47,707 nucleotides of DNA, taken from Sphingomonadales bacterium. Its GTDB lineage: Bacteria; Pseudomonadota; Alphaproteobacteria; Sphingomonadales; Govanellaceae. Where the stretch lies: contig JACFMS010000013.1 in assembly GCA_019455285.1 (NCBI GenBank), positions 1-47,707 on the forward strand. Reading direction: 5' to 3'. Positions 1-8,978 of this stretch are shown here, piece after piece. How positions within the stretch are numbered: position 1 is the stretch's first letter; each line of letters begins with the position of its first letter. The notes below the pieces were generated by a model, which saw only the letters and a list, made by a program, of their open reading frames with translations, was not told the origin of the DNA and made no database searches. Both the position numbers and the translations under genes were made by a program.

Positions 1-404
1 TTGATCTCGGGCTGGCCGAACTTGGCGTTGTCGGCGGCGATGATGAAGTCGCACATCATGGCCAGTTCGCAGCCGCCGCCCAGGGCGTACCCCGCCACCG
101 CCGCGATCACCGGCTTGCGGCAGCGGCTGGCCGCCTCCCAGTTCGTGGTGATGAAATCCTCCATGAACACGTCCATGTAGGATTTAGCTTGCATTTCCTT
201 GATGTCGGCGCCGGCGGCGAAGGCTTTTTCCGAGCCGGTGATCACCGTGGCGCCGATGGCGGCGTCGGCCTCGATGGCGCGCAAGGCGGCGGTCAGTTCG
301 TCCATCAACTGGCCGTTGAGGGCGTTGAGCGCCTGCGGCCGGTTAAGGGTGATGACGGCGACCGCGTCCAGCCGCTCGACGATAATGTTTTCATAGTGTT
401 GCAT
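1..404 (-). CDS. Enoyl-CoA hydratase (crotonase family), cut by the window edge
   Basis: The reverse strand opens with [20 protein letters not shown] and carries crotonase hallmarks: the GADIKEM oxyanion-hole loop, then [17 protein letters not shown], then AKFGQPEI at the window edge. The two acidic residues expected from crotonase catalysis (Glu in GGGCELA and Glu in GQPEI) are both present, so a hydratase acting on 2-enoyl-CoA in fatty-acid beta-oxidation is the natural reading. About 135 residues are visible; roughly 120 C-terminal residues lie outside. I chose the ATG at 402-404 because a GGAG stands 9 bases upstream. The ATG at 411-413 would have GGAG touching it. Other crotonase members cannot be fully excluded, but both glutamates favour a hydratase. 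Confidence 0.9.
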   Translation of the reverse strand, partial: MQHYENIIVERLDAVAVITLNRPQALNALNGQLMDELTAALRAIEADAAIGATVITGSEKAFAAGADIKEMQAKSYMDVFMEDFITTNWEAASRCRKPVIAAVAGYALGGGCELAMMCDFIIAADNAKFGQPEI

Positions 405-467
405 GTGACCCATCTCCAAAATTCTTCTCTGTTCTTAGAGTTCTTACACCACACCCCAAGGCTTTTT

Positions 468-1304
468 TCAACGCTGGCAGGCCGGACAATAGAAGGTCGA
501 GCGGCCGCTTTGCACGATGCGGCGCACTGGCCGGCCGCAGCCGGGCGTCACGCACGGCTTGCCCTCCTGGTCATAAACCCGGAAAGCATGCTGGAAATAG
601 CCAAGTTCGCCGTCGGCCTGGACATAGTCCTTCAAAGTGGAGCCGCCGGCGGCAATGGCGTCCTCGAGCACCGCCTTGATGGCGTCCGCCAGGCGCGCGG
701 CGCGCGCCGCGCCGATGGTGTGGGAGGAGCGGCGCGGCGAAATGCCGGCGCGATAAAGCGCTTCCGAGACATAGATGTTGCCCAGCCCCGCCACCACCCG
801 CTGGTCAAGGAGCGCCGCCTTGATCGGCGTGCGGCGACGCATGAGCGCCGCCGCCAGCACGTCAGCCGCGAACGCCTCGCTGAGCGGCTCGGGACCCAGG
901 TCTTTCAGCTCCGCCGTCTGATCGAGCCTGGCGGTTTCGGCCAGGGTCATCAGCCCGAAGCGGCGGGGATCATTGAACACCAGCCGGTCGCCGGCTTCGG
1001 TATCGAATACCGCGTGGTCGTGCGGCGTCAAGATATTGCCGCCGGCGCCGCCGGGCTTGACCACGAAGCTGCCCGACATGCCAAGATGCACCAGGAGCGT
1101 CTCGCCGCTGTCCAAGGCCAGGGTCAGATACTTGGCCCGCCGGCCCACGGCCTCCACCCGGCGGCCCTCCAGCCGGGCGACAAAGCCCGCGGGAAACGGC
1201 ACGCGCAGATCGGCCCGGCGTTGAAGCACACGGATCAGGCGGCGGCCTTCCAGCACCGGCGCGATGCCGCGGCGCACGGTTTCAACCTCGGGCAATTCGG
1301 GCAT
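468..1304 (-). CDS. mutM: Formamidopyrimidine-DNA glycosylase MutM (Fpg)
   Basis: Base-excision-repair enzyme that removes 8-oxoguanine and other oxidised purines and nicks the abasic site. The product (278 aa) starts [13 protein letters not shown], the invariant N-terminus whose Pro2 is the Schiff-base nucleophile and Glu3 the catalytic acid. A helix-two-turn-helix region follows ([20 protein letters not shown]), and the C-terminus is a complete four-cysteine zinc finger (CVTPGC ... FYCPACQR). The frame stays open upstream, but MPELPEVE fixes the start because Pro must follow the initiator Met. Divergent from ubiE with about 64 bp between starts. Length is normal for the family. Confidence 0.97.
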   Translation of the reverse strand: MPELPEVETVRRGIAPVLEGRRLIRVLQRRADLRVPFPAGFVARLEGRRVEAVGRRAKYLTLALDSGETLLVHLGMSGSFVVKPGGAGGNILTPHDHAVFDTEAGDRLVFNDPRRFGLMTLAETARLDQTAELKDLGPEPLSEAFAADVLAAALMRRRTPIKAALLDQRVVAGLGNIYVSEALYRAGISPRRSSHTIGAARAARLADAIKAVLEDAIAAGGSTLKDYVQADGELGYFQHAFRVYDQEGKPCVTPGCGRPVRRIVQSGRSTFYCPACQR

Positions 1305-1368
1305 GGCTGATGCTTTGTCTCCGTCAGAACGGTTCCATATGTTGGCACGATGCTCTATGGTGCCGCTC

Positions 1369-2175
1369 ATGTCCGAGCATAGCGACGCGCCAGTAACTGA
1401 CAAGCCGCACGATGACGGGCGAAAGACCGCCTCCTTCGGCTTTCGCGACGTGCCGGCGGCGGAAAAGGCATCCCTGGTGCGCCAGGTGTTCGACAACGTG
1501 GCCGACCGCTACGACCTGATGAACGATCTGATGAGTCTGGGCGTGCATCGGCTGTGGAAGACGGCGCTGGTGGATGCGCTGGCGCCCCGGCCGGGGCTCG
1601 CCCTCCTCGACGTGGCGGGCGGCACCGGCGACATCGCCTTTCGCGTCATCGAGAGGGTGAAAAAGCGTTGGCCGGACGCGGCCTTGGACATCACGGTCTG
1701 CGACATCAACCCGGCGATGCTGGCGGTAGGGCGCGATCGCGCCATCGACCGCAACCTAATGAATGACATCCGCTGGCTGTGCGGCAATGCCGAGGCGCTG
1801 CCGCTGCCCGACGCCAGCGTCGACGCCTATACCATCGCCTTCGGCATCCGCAACGTCACCCATATCGACCGCGCCCTGGCCGAGGCGCGCCGCGTGCTAA
1901 AACCCGGCGGCCGCTTTCTGTGCCTGGAATTCTCCCACGTCGTGCTGCCCGGCCTGGATAAGCTCTACGACGCCTATTCTTTTAACGTCATTCCAGCCTT
2001 GGGCGAGATGGTCACCGAGGACCGCGAGTCTTACCAGTATCTGGTGGAAAGCATCCGCCGCTTCCCGACCCAGGCCCGCTTCGCCGAGATGATGATGGCG
2101 GCGGGACTGGCGCGCGCCGGTTACCGCAACCTGTCGGGCGGCATCGTGGCGCTGCACAGCGCCTGGCGGCTTTAA
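1369..2175 (+). CDS. ubiE: Ubiquinone/menaquinone C-methyltransferase UbiE
   Basis: SAM-dependent C-methyltransferase of the quinone pathway. FGFRDV and [19 protein letters not shown] are typical of the UbiE/COQ5 N-terminus. SAM motif I is [15 protein letters not shown], and later blocks [11 protein letters not shown] and [13 protein letters not shown] match the family. The start is uncertain: the frame is open well upstream with in-frame ATGs at 1339, 1357 and 1369 and no convincing Shine-Dalgarno. The ATG at 1369 gives 268 aa, closest to the usual 250-260. ubiB follows after 12 bases, so the two are probably one transcript serving ubiquinone synthesis. Confidence 0.95.
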   Translation: MSEHSDAPVTDKPHDDGRKTASFGFRDVPAAEKASLVRQVFDNVADRYDLMNDLMSLGVHRLWKTALVDALAPRPGLALLDVAGGTGDIAFRVIERVKKRWPDAALDITVCDINPAMLAVGRDRAIDRNLMNDIRWLCGNAEALPLPDASVDAYTIAFGIRNVTHIDRALAEARRVLKPGGRFLCLEFSHVVLPGLDKLYDAYSFNVIPALGEMVTEDRESYQYLVESIRRFPTQARFAEMMMAAGLARAGYRNLSGGIVALHSAWRL

Positions 2176-2187
2176 AAAGTTCAAGCC

Positions 2188-3753
2188 ATGGCCGGCGCGC
2201 TTCGACATTCCTTCCGGCTTCTCGCCATCGCCCGCATCCTGGCGCGCCATGACGCGCTGTTCATTCTCGATCTCTTGGGTCCGAAGCCCCGCTCGGCGCA
2301 GCTCGCCCTGGCGCTGCTGAAGCTGTCGGTGCGGCGACAGACCAGCGACGCCCGACCGGGCCAGCGGCTGGCGGCGGCGCTGCAGGCCATGGGGCCGACC
2401 TTCATCAAGGCTGGGCAAGCGCTGTCCACCCGCCCTGACTTGGTGGGCGAGGAGCTGGCGCTTGATCTGGCCGCCTTGCAGGACCGCCTGCCGCCGTTTC
2501 CCGGCACTGCGGCGCGGCAAACCATCGAAGAGCAACTAGGCAAGCCGATCGGCCAGCTGTTCGCCCGTTTCGAGGACGAGGCGGTGGCCGCCGCCTCCAT
2601 CGCCCAGGTGCACTTCGCTGAAACCATCGACGGCCAGCCGGTGGCGGTCAAGGTGTTGCGGCCGGGCATCGAGCAGTCCTTTCAGCGCGACCTTGCCTCC
2701 TTCCGCTGGGCGGCGGCCAAGCTGGAGCGCTTCGAGCCGGGCTTGCGCCGGCTGCGGCCCACCGCGGTGATCGACACCTTCGCCCAGACCGTGGCCATGG
2801 AGCTTGACCTGCGCTACGAGGGCGCGGCGGCCTCCGAGCTGCGGCAGAACTCCGCCCAAGACCCCTATTACAGCGTGCCGGCGGTGATCTGGCCGCTGAC
2901 CGCCCGCCGGGTTTTGACCCTGGAGCGGGTCTACGGCATTCCGGTGGGCGACCGCCCGGCGCTCGTCGCCGCCGGCGTCGATCTGCCGGCGTTGGCCGCC
3001 CATCTGGTACAGACCTTCCTGTCCCAGGCGCTGGTCCATGGCTTCTTCCATGGCGACCTTCATCACGGCAATCTGTTCGCCAGTCCTGACGGCCGGCTGA
3101 TCGCCGTCGATTTTGGCATCATGGGCCGGCTTGATACGGAAACCCGGCGCACCATGGCCGAAATCCTCTATGGTTTCCTGGAACGCGACTACGAGCGGGT
3201 GGCGGACGCCCATTTTCGCGCCGGCTACGTGCCGGCGAGCCAATCCCGGGCCAAGTTCGCCCAGGCCCTGCGCGCCATCGGCGAGCCCATCGCCGATCGG
3301 CCCTTGCGCGACATATCGCTCGGTAATCTTCTGGCCCAGCTGTTGAAGACCACCGAAACCTTCGCCATGCAGACCCAGCCGCAGCTGTTGCTCCTGCAAA
3401 AGACCATGGTCATGGTGGAAGGGGTCGCCTCCCAGCTCGATCCGGAAATCAATATGTGGGAAGCCTCGCGGCCGGTGATCGAGAAATGGATCAAGGATAA
3501 CCTCTCGCCCGCCGCCCGCCTGAAGACCCTGGGCGAGGCGGCGCTTCATGCCGCCGAACGATTGCCCGCCGCGCTCGCCAACCTGGATGCGGTCTTAGAG
3601 GAAAGCCGCGCGGCCGGTTTCAAGCTGTCGCCCGAAACCCTGGCGCAACTCCGCACCGTATCGCCCAATCCCAGCCCATGGCGGCCGATGATCTACGGAT
3701 TCTTGGGCGGGCTTATCGCTGTAATGGCGGCCGTGGCCCTTTTGCTGCGCTGA
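2188..3753 (+). CDS. ubiB: UbiB family atypical kinase, ubiquinone biosynthesis
   Basis: ABC1/ADCK-family protein-kinase-like ATPase required for ubiquinone synthesis. In 521 aa it shows the family-specific KxGQ motif (FIKAGQALSTRPD, residues 72-84), the alanine-rich nucleotide loop (AAASIAQVH), the VAVKVLRPG lysine strand, the catalytic-loop equivalent HGDLHHGN and the metal-binding AVDFGIMGRL. The C-terminus ends in a hydrophobic stretch (IYGFLGGLIAVMAAVALLL) that should anchor it in the inner membrane. I see one clear C-terminal segment; E. coli UbiB has two. It lies 12 bases after ubiE, the common proteobacterial pairing. Confidence 0.96.
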   Translation: MAGALRHSFRLLAIARILARHDALFILDLLGPKPRSAQLALALLKLSVRRQTSDARPGQRLAAALQAMGPTFIKAGQALSTRPDLVGEELALDLAALQDRLPPFPGTAARQTIEEQLGKPIGQLFARFEDEAVAAASIAQVHFAETIDGQPVAVKVLRPGIEQSFQRDLASFRWAAAKLERFEPGLRRLRPTAVIDTFAQTVAMELDLRYEGAAASELRQNSAQDPYYSVPAVIWPLTARRVLTLERVYGIPVGDRPALVAAGVDLPALAAHLVQTFLSQALVHGFFHGDLHHGNLFASPDGRLIAVDFGIMGRLDTETRRTMAEILYGFLERDYERVADAHFRAGYVPASQSRAKFAQALRAIGEPIADRPLRDISLGNLLAQLLKTTETFAMQTQPQLLLLQKTMVMVEGVASQLDPEINMWEASRPVIEKWIKDNLSPAARLKTLGEAALHAAERLPAALANLDAVLEESRAAGFKLSPETLAQLRTVSPNPSPWRPMIYGFLGGLIAVMAAVALLLR

Positions 3754-3845
3754 AATAATCTTAAGTACAGTTCTTTGCCGTGGAAAGGTTGCGATTCCAC
3801 CTCAAAGCCAGTAGTTTTGTCGGAAGCGGACACATTGGATATCCC

Positions 3846-5051
3846 ATGAACGACCAACAGCGCGTACTGCTGATCATCGGCGGCGGGATTGCCGCCTATA
3901 AGTGCCTGGACCTGATCCGCCGTCTGCGAGACGCCGGCATCGCGGTGCGGGTCATCCTGACCAAGGCCGGGGCGGAATTCGTCACCCCGCTGTCGGTGGC
4001 GAGCCTGGCCGGCGATAAGGTTTATGGCGATCTCTTCTCGCTCACCGACGAATCGGAAATGGGCCACATCCGGCTGTCCCGCGAGGCGTCCCTGGTGGTG
4101 ATGGCGCCAGCCACCGCCGATCTTATCGCCAAGCTCGCCAACGGGCTGGCCAATGACCTTGCCTCCACCGCCCTCTTGGCCACCGACAAGCCGGTGATCG
4201 TCGCCCCGGCAATGAACGCCCGCATGTGGCTGCACCCGGCGACCCAGCGCAACGTCGCCACGTTGAAGGGCGATGGCGTGACGGTGATCGAGCCCGGCGC
4301 CGGCGCGCTCGCCTGCGGCGAGACCGGGCCGGGTCGCATGGCCGAGCCCGACGCCATCCTGAGCGTGATCCTCGACCGCTTGGCGGACGCGCCGCGCCCC
4401 TTGGCCGGCCGGCATGCCCTGGTCACCGCCGGACCGACCTGGGAAGCCATCGACCCGGTGCGCTATATCGCCAACCGCTCGTCGGGCAAGCAGGGCTACG
4501 CCATCGCCGAAGCGCTGGCCCGTTTGGGCGCCCGCACCACGCTGATTTCCGGCCCCACCGCGCTCGACGCCCCCGCCGGAGTCGAGCGGGTATGCGTCGA
4601 ATCGGCGCGCGACATGCTGGCGGCGACGGAAGCGGCGCTTCCCGCCGACGTGGCGGTGTGCGTCGCCGCGGTGTCCGACTGGCGGGCGGCCGTCGGCGGC
4701 GGACAGAAGCTGAAAAAGAACGGCGCGCCGCCATCCCTGGAGCTGACCGAAAATCCCGACATCCTGACCACGCTGTCGCGCCACAATCGCCAGCGCCCGG
4801 CGCTGGTGGTGGGCTTTGCCGCTGAGACCGAGCGCGTCATCGCCTATGCCCAGGACAAGCTTGCCCGCAAGGGCTGCGACTGGATCGTCGCCAACGACGT
4901 CAGCCACGACACCGGCGTCATGGGCGGCGAGCGCAACACCGTGCACCTGGTGACGGCGGAGGGCGTGGAAGACTGGCCCACCGCCAGCAAGAGCGAGGTT
5001 GCCGCCCGCCTGGCGACGCGTATCGCCGGCGTTTTTGCAAGAAAGCCCTAA
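3846..5051 (+). CDS. coaBC: CoaBC, phosphopantothenoylcysteine synthetase/decarboxylase
   Basis: Bifunctional CoA-pathway enzyme: the CoaB half joins phosphopantothenate to cysteine using CTP, and the FMN-dependent CoaC half decarboxylates the product to 4'-phosphopantetheine. The N-terminal flavodoxin-like half has GGGIAAYKCLDLIRRL, the substrate loop APAMNARMW and the active-site region ACGETGPGRMAEP. The C-terminal half has GPTWEAIDPVRYIANRSSG, the KLKK loop and NDVSHDTGVMGGERN. I start at the ATG at 3846 (401 aa); an upstream in-frame start at 3780 adds residues unlike the family. dut follows after 3 bases, as is common (dfp-dut). Confidence 0.96.
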   Translation: MNDQQRVLLIIGGGIAAYKCLDLIRRLRDAGIAVRVILTKAGAEFVTPLSVASLAGDKVYGDLFSLTDESEMGHIRLSREASLVVMAPATADLIAKLANGLANDLASTALLATDKPVIVAPAMNARMWLHPATQRNVATLKGDGVTVIEPGAGALACGETGPGRMAEPDAILSVILDRLADAPRPLAGRHALVTAGPTWEAIDPVRYIANRSSGKQGYAIAEALARLGARTTLISGPTALDAPAGVERVCVESARDMLAATEAALPADVAVCVAAVSDWRAAVGGGQKLKKNGAPPSLELTENPDILTTLSRHNRQRPALVVGFAAETERVIAYAQDKLARKGCDWIVANDVSHDTGVMGGERNTVHLVTAEGVEDWPTASKSEVAARLATRIAGVFARKP

Positions 5052-5054
5052 GCC

Positions 5055-5525
5055 ATGGACATGATCGCCGTGGACAGTGTTACCGTCGCCGTCAGCCGCT
5101 TGCCCCACGGCGAGGGACTTGAGCTGCCGGCCTATGAGACGCCGCACGCCGCCGGCATGGATCTGCGGGCGGCGCTGCTTGACGGCGAGACGATCACGCT
5201 CGCCCCGGGCGCGCGGGCGCTCATTCCCACCGGGATCGCCATCGCCTTGCCGCCGGGCTATGAGGCGCAGGTGCGGCCGCGCTCGGGGCTTGCCGCCAAG
5301 CACGGCGTCACCGTGCTCAACAGCCCCGGCACGGTGGATGCCGATTACCGCGGCGAGATCAAGGTGATTCTGATCAATCATGGCGCTGAACCGTTCGCCG
5401 TCAGCCGCGGCATGCGCATCGCCCAGATGGTGGTGGCGCCGGTCACCCAAGCGCGCTGGCGCGCGGCAACGGCGCTGCCCGACAGCGTGCGCGGCGGCGG
5501 CGGCTTCGGCTCGACGGGGATATGA
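5055..5525 (+). CDS. dut: Deoxyuridine 5'-triphosphate nucleotidohydrolase (dUTPase)
   Basis: Trimeric dUTPase that hydrolyses dUTP to dUMP and pyrophosphate, keeping uracil out of DNA and feeding dTMP synthesis. All five family motifs are visible in 156 aa: AAGMDLRA (1), [11 protein letters not shown] (2), [14 protein letters not shown] (3), RGMRIAQMV (4) and the glycine-rich C-terminal arm [10 protein letters not shown] (5). The catalytic Asp lies in GTVDADYRG. The start codon is 3 bases beyond the coaBC stop, implying translational coupling. Confidence 0.97.
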   Translation: MDMIAVDSVTVAVSRLPHGEGLELPAYETPHAAGMDLRAALLDGETITLAPGARALIPTGIAIALPPGYEAQVRPRSGLAAKHGVTVLNSPGTVDADYRGEIKVILINHGAEPFAVSRGMRIAQMVVAPVTQARWRAATALPDSVRGGGGFGSTGI

Positions 5526-5550
5526 CGCATCAAGCAGGGTTTGAGGGGAC

Positions 5551-6006
5551 ATGTTTCGGCTATCAAAGAAAATGATCTATGCGTTGGAAGCGGTGGTGGA
5601 CATCGCCTACAATGGCCGCGCCGAGCCCGTGCAGTCGAAAGACATCACCCGCCGCCAGGGCATCCCCCAGCGCTATTTGGAGCAGGTGATGCAGCAACTG
5701 GTGCGCGCCGGGGTACTGAAAGGATTGCGCGGTCCGCGCGGCGGTTATTTCTTGGCCCGCGAACGGCGGCGCATCACGGTGGGCGAGATCATCGACGTGG
5801 TGAGCGCGCTGGAAGGCGGCTCGGAGCGCAATGAATATGATTCGCAATCCGAACTTGGCAAAAAAGTCATCTGGCCGTTCATCGATGAGATCAACCGCGA
5901 CATCACCCTGCGCTTGCATTCGGTTACCATCGAAGAATTGTGCGACGCCGCCGATAATCGCGGTATTCAGATCGAGGCGGCCAATAGTCTCGATTTCAAC
6001 ATTTAG
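5551..6006 (+). CDS. Rrf2-family transcriptional regulator lacking Fe-S cysteines
   Basis: The 151-aa product has the Rrf2 winged helix: KKMIYALEAVVDIAYNG, then a recognition region (KDITRRQGIPQRYLEQVMQQ) and the LRGPRGGYFLARE wing. IscR, NsrR and RirA bind an iron-sulfur cluster through three conserved cysteines. Here the only cysteine is near residue 131 (EELCDAAD), so cluster binding of that kind looks impossible. The gene sits 30 bases upstream of cysK in the same direction. This suggests a CymR-like regulator of cysteine synthesis (CymR is a cluster-free Rrf2 repressor that works with CysK in Firmicutes). The family call is firm; the regulatory role is inference from position. Confidence 0.9.
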   Translation: MFRLSKKMIYALEAVVDIAYNGRAEPVQSKDITRRQGIPQRYLEQVMQQLVRAGVLKGLRGPRGGYFLARERRRITVGEIIDVVSALEGGSERNEYDSQSELGKKVIWPFIDEINRDITLRLHSVTIEELCDAADNRGIQIEAANSLDFNI

Positions 6007-6036
6007 ACCCCACGCAAAAAATTCATGAGGTGATCC

Positions 6037-6996
6037 ATGACGGTTACAACGGAAGGCACCAAGGGCCGCGGCAAGATTTACGACAGCATCACGGAAACCA
6101 TCGGCAATACGCCGCTGGTGCGCCTCAACCGCATGACCAAAGGGATGGGCGCGGAGGTGGTCGCCAAGCTGGAGTTCTTCAATCCCATCGCCTCGGTCAA
6201 GGACCGCATCGGCGTTTCCATGATCGAAGCCTTGGAAAAAGCCGGCAAGATCAAGCCAGACACGCTGATTGTCGAGCCGACCTCGGGCAACACCGGCATT
6301 GCGCTCGCCTTCGTCTGCGCTGCCAAGGGCTATAAGCTCATACTCGTCATGCCCGAGAGCATGTCCATCGAACGGCGCAAGATGCTGGCGCTTTTGGGCG
6401 CGCAATTGGAATTGACGCCGGCGGCGCAGGGCATGAAGGGGGCGATTGCGCGGGCCAATGAAATCCTGGCGCAAAATCCCAACGCGGTGATGCCGCAGCA
6501 GTTCGATAACCCGGCCAATCCCGCCATTCACCGGCTCACCACGGCGGAGGAGATTTGGAACGACACCGGCGGCCGCGTCGACGTGGTGATCTCCGGCGTC
6601 GGCACCGGCGGCACGCTGAGCGGCGTCGGCGAGGTGCTTAAAAAACGCAAGCCCTCGGTGCGCATGGTGGCGGTGGAGCCCGAGGACAGCCCGGTACTGT
6701 CCAAGGGCCAGGCGGGGCCGCACAAAATCCAGGGCATCGGCGCCGGCTTCGTGCCGTCCATCCTCGACACCAAGCTGATCGACGAAGTGATCACCATCGG
6801 CAATGAAACCGCTTTCGCGGTGGCGCGCCAGGTGGCGCGGGAGGAAGGCATTCCGGTGGGCATCTCCTCGGGCGCGGCGGTGGCCGCCGCCTTGGAAGTG
6901 GCGAAGCGGCCGGAGATGAAAGGCAAGCTCATCGTCACCATCATTCCCTCATTCGCGGAACGTTACCTGACGACTGCGCTGTTTGAGGGGTTGTGA
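6037..6996 (+). CDS. cysK: Cysteine synthase (O-acetylserine sulfhydrylase)
   Basis: PLP enzyme that makes cysteine from O-acetylserine and sulfide. The PLP lysine is Lys55 in [11 protein letters not shown], the substrate loop is [11 protein letters not shown], the phosphate-binding glycine loop is [12 protein letters not shown], and [11 protein letters not shown] supplies the pyridine-contacting serine. At 319 aa it has the standard length without an extra CBS domain. The ATG at 6037 has a strong GAGGTGA Shine-Dalgarno. It follows the Rrf2 regulator gene and precedes the moeB-like gene by 10 bases, so regulator, cysteine synthesis and sulfur-carrier activation may be one operon. CysK versus CysM cannot be settled rigorously by eye. 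Confidence 0.95.
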   Translation: MTVTTEGTKGRGKIYDSITETIGNTPLVRLNRMTKGMGAEVVAKLEFFNPIASVKDRIGVSMIEALEKAGKIKPDTLIVEPTSGNTGIALAFVCAAKGYKLILVMPESMSIERRKMLALLGAQLELTPAAQGMKGAIARANEILAQNPNAVMPQQFDNPANPAIHRLTTAEEIWNDTGGRVDVVISGVGTGGTLSGVGEVLKKRKPSVRMVAVEPEDSPVLSKGQAGPHKIQGIGAGFVPSILDTKLIDEVITIGNETAFAVARQVAREEGIPVGISSGAAVAAALEVAKRPEMKGKLIVTIIPSFAERYLTTALFEGL

Positions 6997-7006
6997 TCGA
7001 CCATCC

Positions 7007-7765
7007 ATGGATCTTTCCGACGACGAGCTGGAGCGCTACGCCCGTCACATCGTGCTCAAAGATGTTGGCGGCGCTGGCCAAAAGGCGTTTTTATCATCGC
7101 GCGTATTGGTGATTGGCGCCGGCGGCTTGGGCTCGCCGCTCTTGCTCTATCTTGCCGCCGCCGGCGTCGGCGTCATCGGCATCGTCGATGACGACCGGGT
7201 GGCGCTGTCCAACCTGCAGCGCCAAGTGGCGCACGCCACCGCCGCCATCGGCGAATTGAAAACAACGAGCGCGGCGCGCACGCTCGCCGCCATCAATCCC
7301 GGCGTTAAGGTCATCGGGCATCCGGTCAAGATCACCGCGGACAATGCCGGTGCGATCATTGCCGATTATGATGTGGTCGCCGAAGGCTCAGACAATTTCG
7401 CCACCCGCTTTGCCGTCAACGACGCCTGCGTGCGGCAGAAAAAAATTCTCGTCTCCGCCGCCTTGAGTCAATTCGAGGGGCAATTAGCGACCTTCAAGCC
7501 GTTCGCCGGCGACGATCTGCCCTGCTATCGCTGCTTCGTGCCGGAAGCGCCGCCGCAGGTGCAAAATTGCGCCGAGGCCGGCATCCTGGGCGCGGTGGCC
7601 GGCGTGATGGGAACTTGGCAGGCGGTGGAAGTGCTCAAGGAGATCATCGGCATCGGCGACAGTCTCGCCGGTCAGTTGATTCTTTATGATGCGCTATCGG
7701 CGCGCACCCGCAAGGTAAAGCTGAAGCGCGATCCCAAATGCCCGTCGTGCGGGCCTTACAGATAA
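7007..7765 (+). CDS. moeB: MoeB/ThiF-family adenylyltransferase (sulfur-carrier activating)
   Basis: E1-like enzyme that adenylates the C-terminal glycine of a ubiquitin-like sulfur carrier (MoaD for molybdopterin, ThiS for thiazole). The 252-aa product starts MDLSDDELERYARHIVL, has the ATP loop VIGAGGLGSPLL, the Asp/Arg block VDDDRVALSNLQRQVAH, two zinc-binding CxxC pairs (Cys173/176 in LPCYRC, Cys245/248 in CPSC) and Cys188 in QNCAEAGILG. There is no rhodanese domain. The TTG at 6983 would overlap cysK, so I prefer the ATG at 7007. MoeB and ThiF are hard to separate by sequence; no moaD or thiS is nearby. Its 3' end overlaps the convergent dehydrogenase gene by 10 bases. Confidence 0.9.
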   Translation: MDLSDDELERYARHIVLKDVGGAGQKAFLSSRVLVIGAGGLGSPLLLYLAAAGVGVIGIVDDDRVALSNLQRQVAHATAAIGELKTTSAARTLAAINPGVKVIGHPVKITADNAGAIIADYDVVAEGSDNFATRFAVNDACVRQKKILVSAALSQFEGQLATFKPFAGDDLPCYRCFVPEAPPQVQNCAEAGILGAVAGVMGTWQAVEVLKEIIGIGDSLAGQLILYDALSARTRKVKLKRDPKCPSCGPYR

Positions 7766-8757
7766 AGATTATCCTGCCAGTCGCTGAGCACGCGATCGGG
7801 CGGGGTATGGCCATCGACGAACGTCTTGATGTTGATGATCACCTTCTCGCCCATGTCGAGGCGGCCTTCCAGGGTCGCTGATCCCATATGCGGCAGCAGC
7901 ACCACATTGGGCAGCTCCAGAAGTTTGGGATTGATCGCCGGCTCGTGCTCGAACACATCAAGACCGGCGCCGCCGATCTTGCCGTCGCGCAACAGCCGCA
8001 CCAAGGCGTTCTCGTCGATCACTTCGCCGCGCGAGGTATTGATGACGAAGGCGTGCGGCTTCAAAAGATCGAGCCGCCGGCTGGACAGCAAATGATAGGT
8101 GGCCGGCGTGTGCGGACAGTTGACCGACACGATATCGACCCGGGCCAACATCTGATCGAGGCTTTCCCAGAATGTCGCTTCCAGCTCCGCCTCGATATCC
8201 TCACCGACCCGGCTGCGGTTGTGATAGTGGATGGAAAGCCCAAAGGCGCGGGCGCGGCGCGCCACCGCCTGGCCGATGCGGCCCATGCCGATGATGCCCA
8301 GCCGCTTGCCCCAAATCCGGTTGCCCAGCATGCCGGTGGGCGACCAGCCCTGCCATTTGCCGGCGCGCAACAGGCGTTCGCCCTCGGTCAGGCGGCGCGG
8401 CACGGCCAGCATCAAGGCCAGCGTCATATCGGCGGTATCCTCGGTCAGGACGCCGGGGGTATTGGTGACGGTGATGCCGCGCTGGCGGGCTGAGGCCAAG
8501 TCGATATGGTCGACGCCGGTGCCAAAATTGGCGATCAACCGTAAGTTAGGGTTGGTGTGCGACAGGATGCCAGCGGTGATGCGGTCGGTGACCGTCGGCA
8601 CCAGGATGTCCGCCGTTTTGACCGCCTCGATGAGATCGCGATCGCCGAACGGCTTATCTTCGACGTTGAGCCGAACGTCAAAGAGTTCCGCCATTCGTGT
8701 CTCGATCTGATCGGGAAGCTTTCGCGTCACGATGACGAGAGGCTTCTTCTGGCTCAT
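7756..8757 (-). CDS. D-isomer-specific 2-hydroxyacid dehydrogenase (glyoxylate reductase-like)
   Basis: NAD(P)-dependent reductase of 2-keto acids; the overall pattern is closest to glyoxylate/hydroxypyruvate reductase (GyaR type). The 333-aa product has ANFGTGVDHIDL, the Rossmann motif GIIGMGRIGQAVARRARAFG and the catalytic trio: Arg in NTSRGEVIDE, Glu in FEHEPAINP and His in LPHMGSAT. The start is supported by AGAGGAAGG just upstream of the ATG. Substrate cannot be read from sequence. The gene converges on moeB with a 10-base overlap and diverges from the SH3-protein gene across about 220 bp. Confidence 0.93.
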   Translation of the reverse strand: MSQKKPLVIVTRKLPDQIETRMAELFDVRLNVEDKPFGDRDLIEAVKTADILVPTVTDRITAGILSHTNPNLRLIANFGTGVDHIDLASARQRGITVTNTPGVLTEDTADMTLALMLAVPRRLTEGERLLRAGKWQGWSPTGMLGNRIWGKRLGIIGMGRIGQAVARRARAFGLSIHYHNRSRVGEDIEAELEATFWESLDQMLARVDIVSVNCPHTPATYHLLSSRRLDLLKPHAFVINTSRGEVIDENALVRLLRDGKIGGAGLDVFEHEPAINPKLLELPNVVLLPHMGSATLEGRLDMGEKVIINIKTFVDGHTPPDRVLSDWQDNLYL

Positions 8758-8894
8758 ACCTTCCTCTTTGACTGATACCCTGAACCCCGGACGGCCTTGC
8801 TAAAAAAGCGCCCGTTTCTACCATCCTTTTGCGGCTGGCGATACGATCTTAAATCTTGTGTAGCAGAACTGGTTTGGGCTTTCAAATAATGAGA

Positions 8895-8904
8895 TGTCCG
8901 GACA
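8895..8904. promoter_or_regulatory. Perfect 10-bp palindrome between divergent genes
   Basis: TGTCCGGACA is a perfect palindrome in an AT-rich stretch of the 220-bp gap between the dehydrogenase gene (minus) and the SH3-protein gene (plus). It could be an operator for a dimeric regulator. It occurs once in the gap and could be chance. Nothing else in this gap (8758-8978) looks like a gene or a clear terminator. Confidence 0.3.
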
Positions 8905-8978
8905 AATTTTAATACCTTGTGGCGCGCCGTCGCAAGCGGCTTGACCGCCCGGCGTCTTGGCCCCTAAACAATTCCCTC

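Noticed and set aside
1305-1496. N-terminal extension of mutM
   Set aside because: MutM chemistry needs Pro directly after the initiator Met, so the start must be MPELPEVE at 1304.
3693-5552. A 619-codon minus-strand frame opposite coaBC and dut
   Set aside because: Both plus-strand genes carry complete family motifs; the antisense product is low-complexity and lacks a plausible start.
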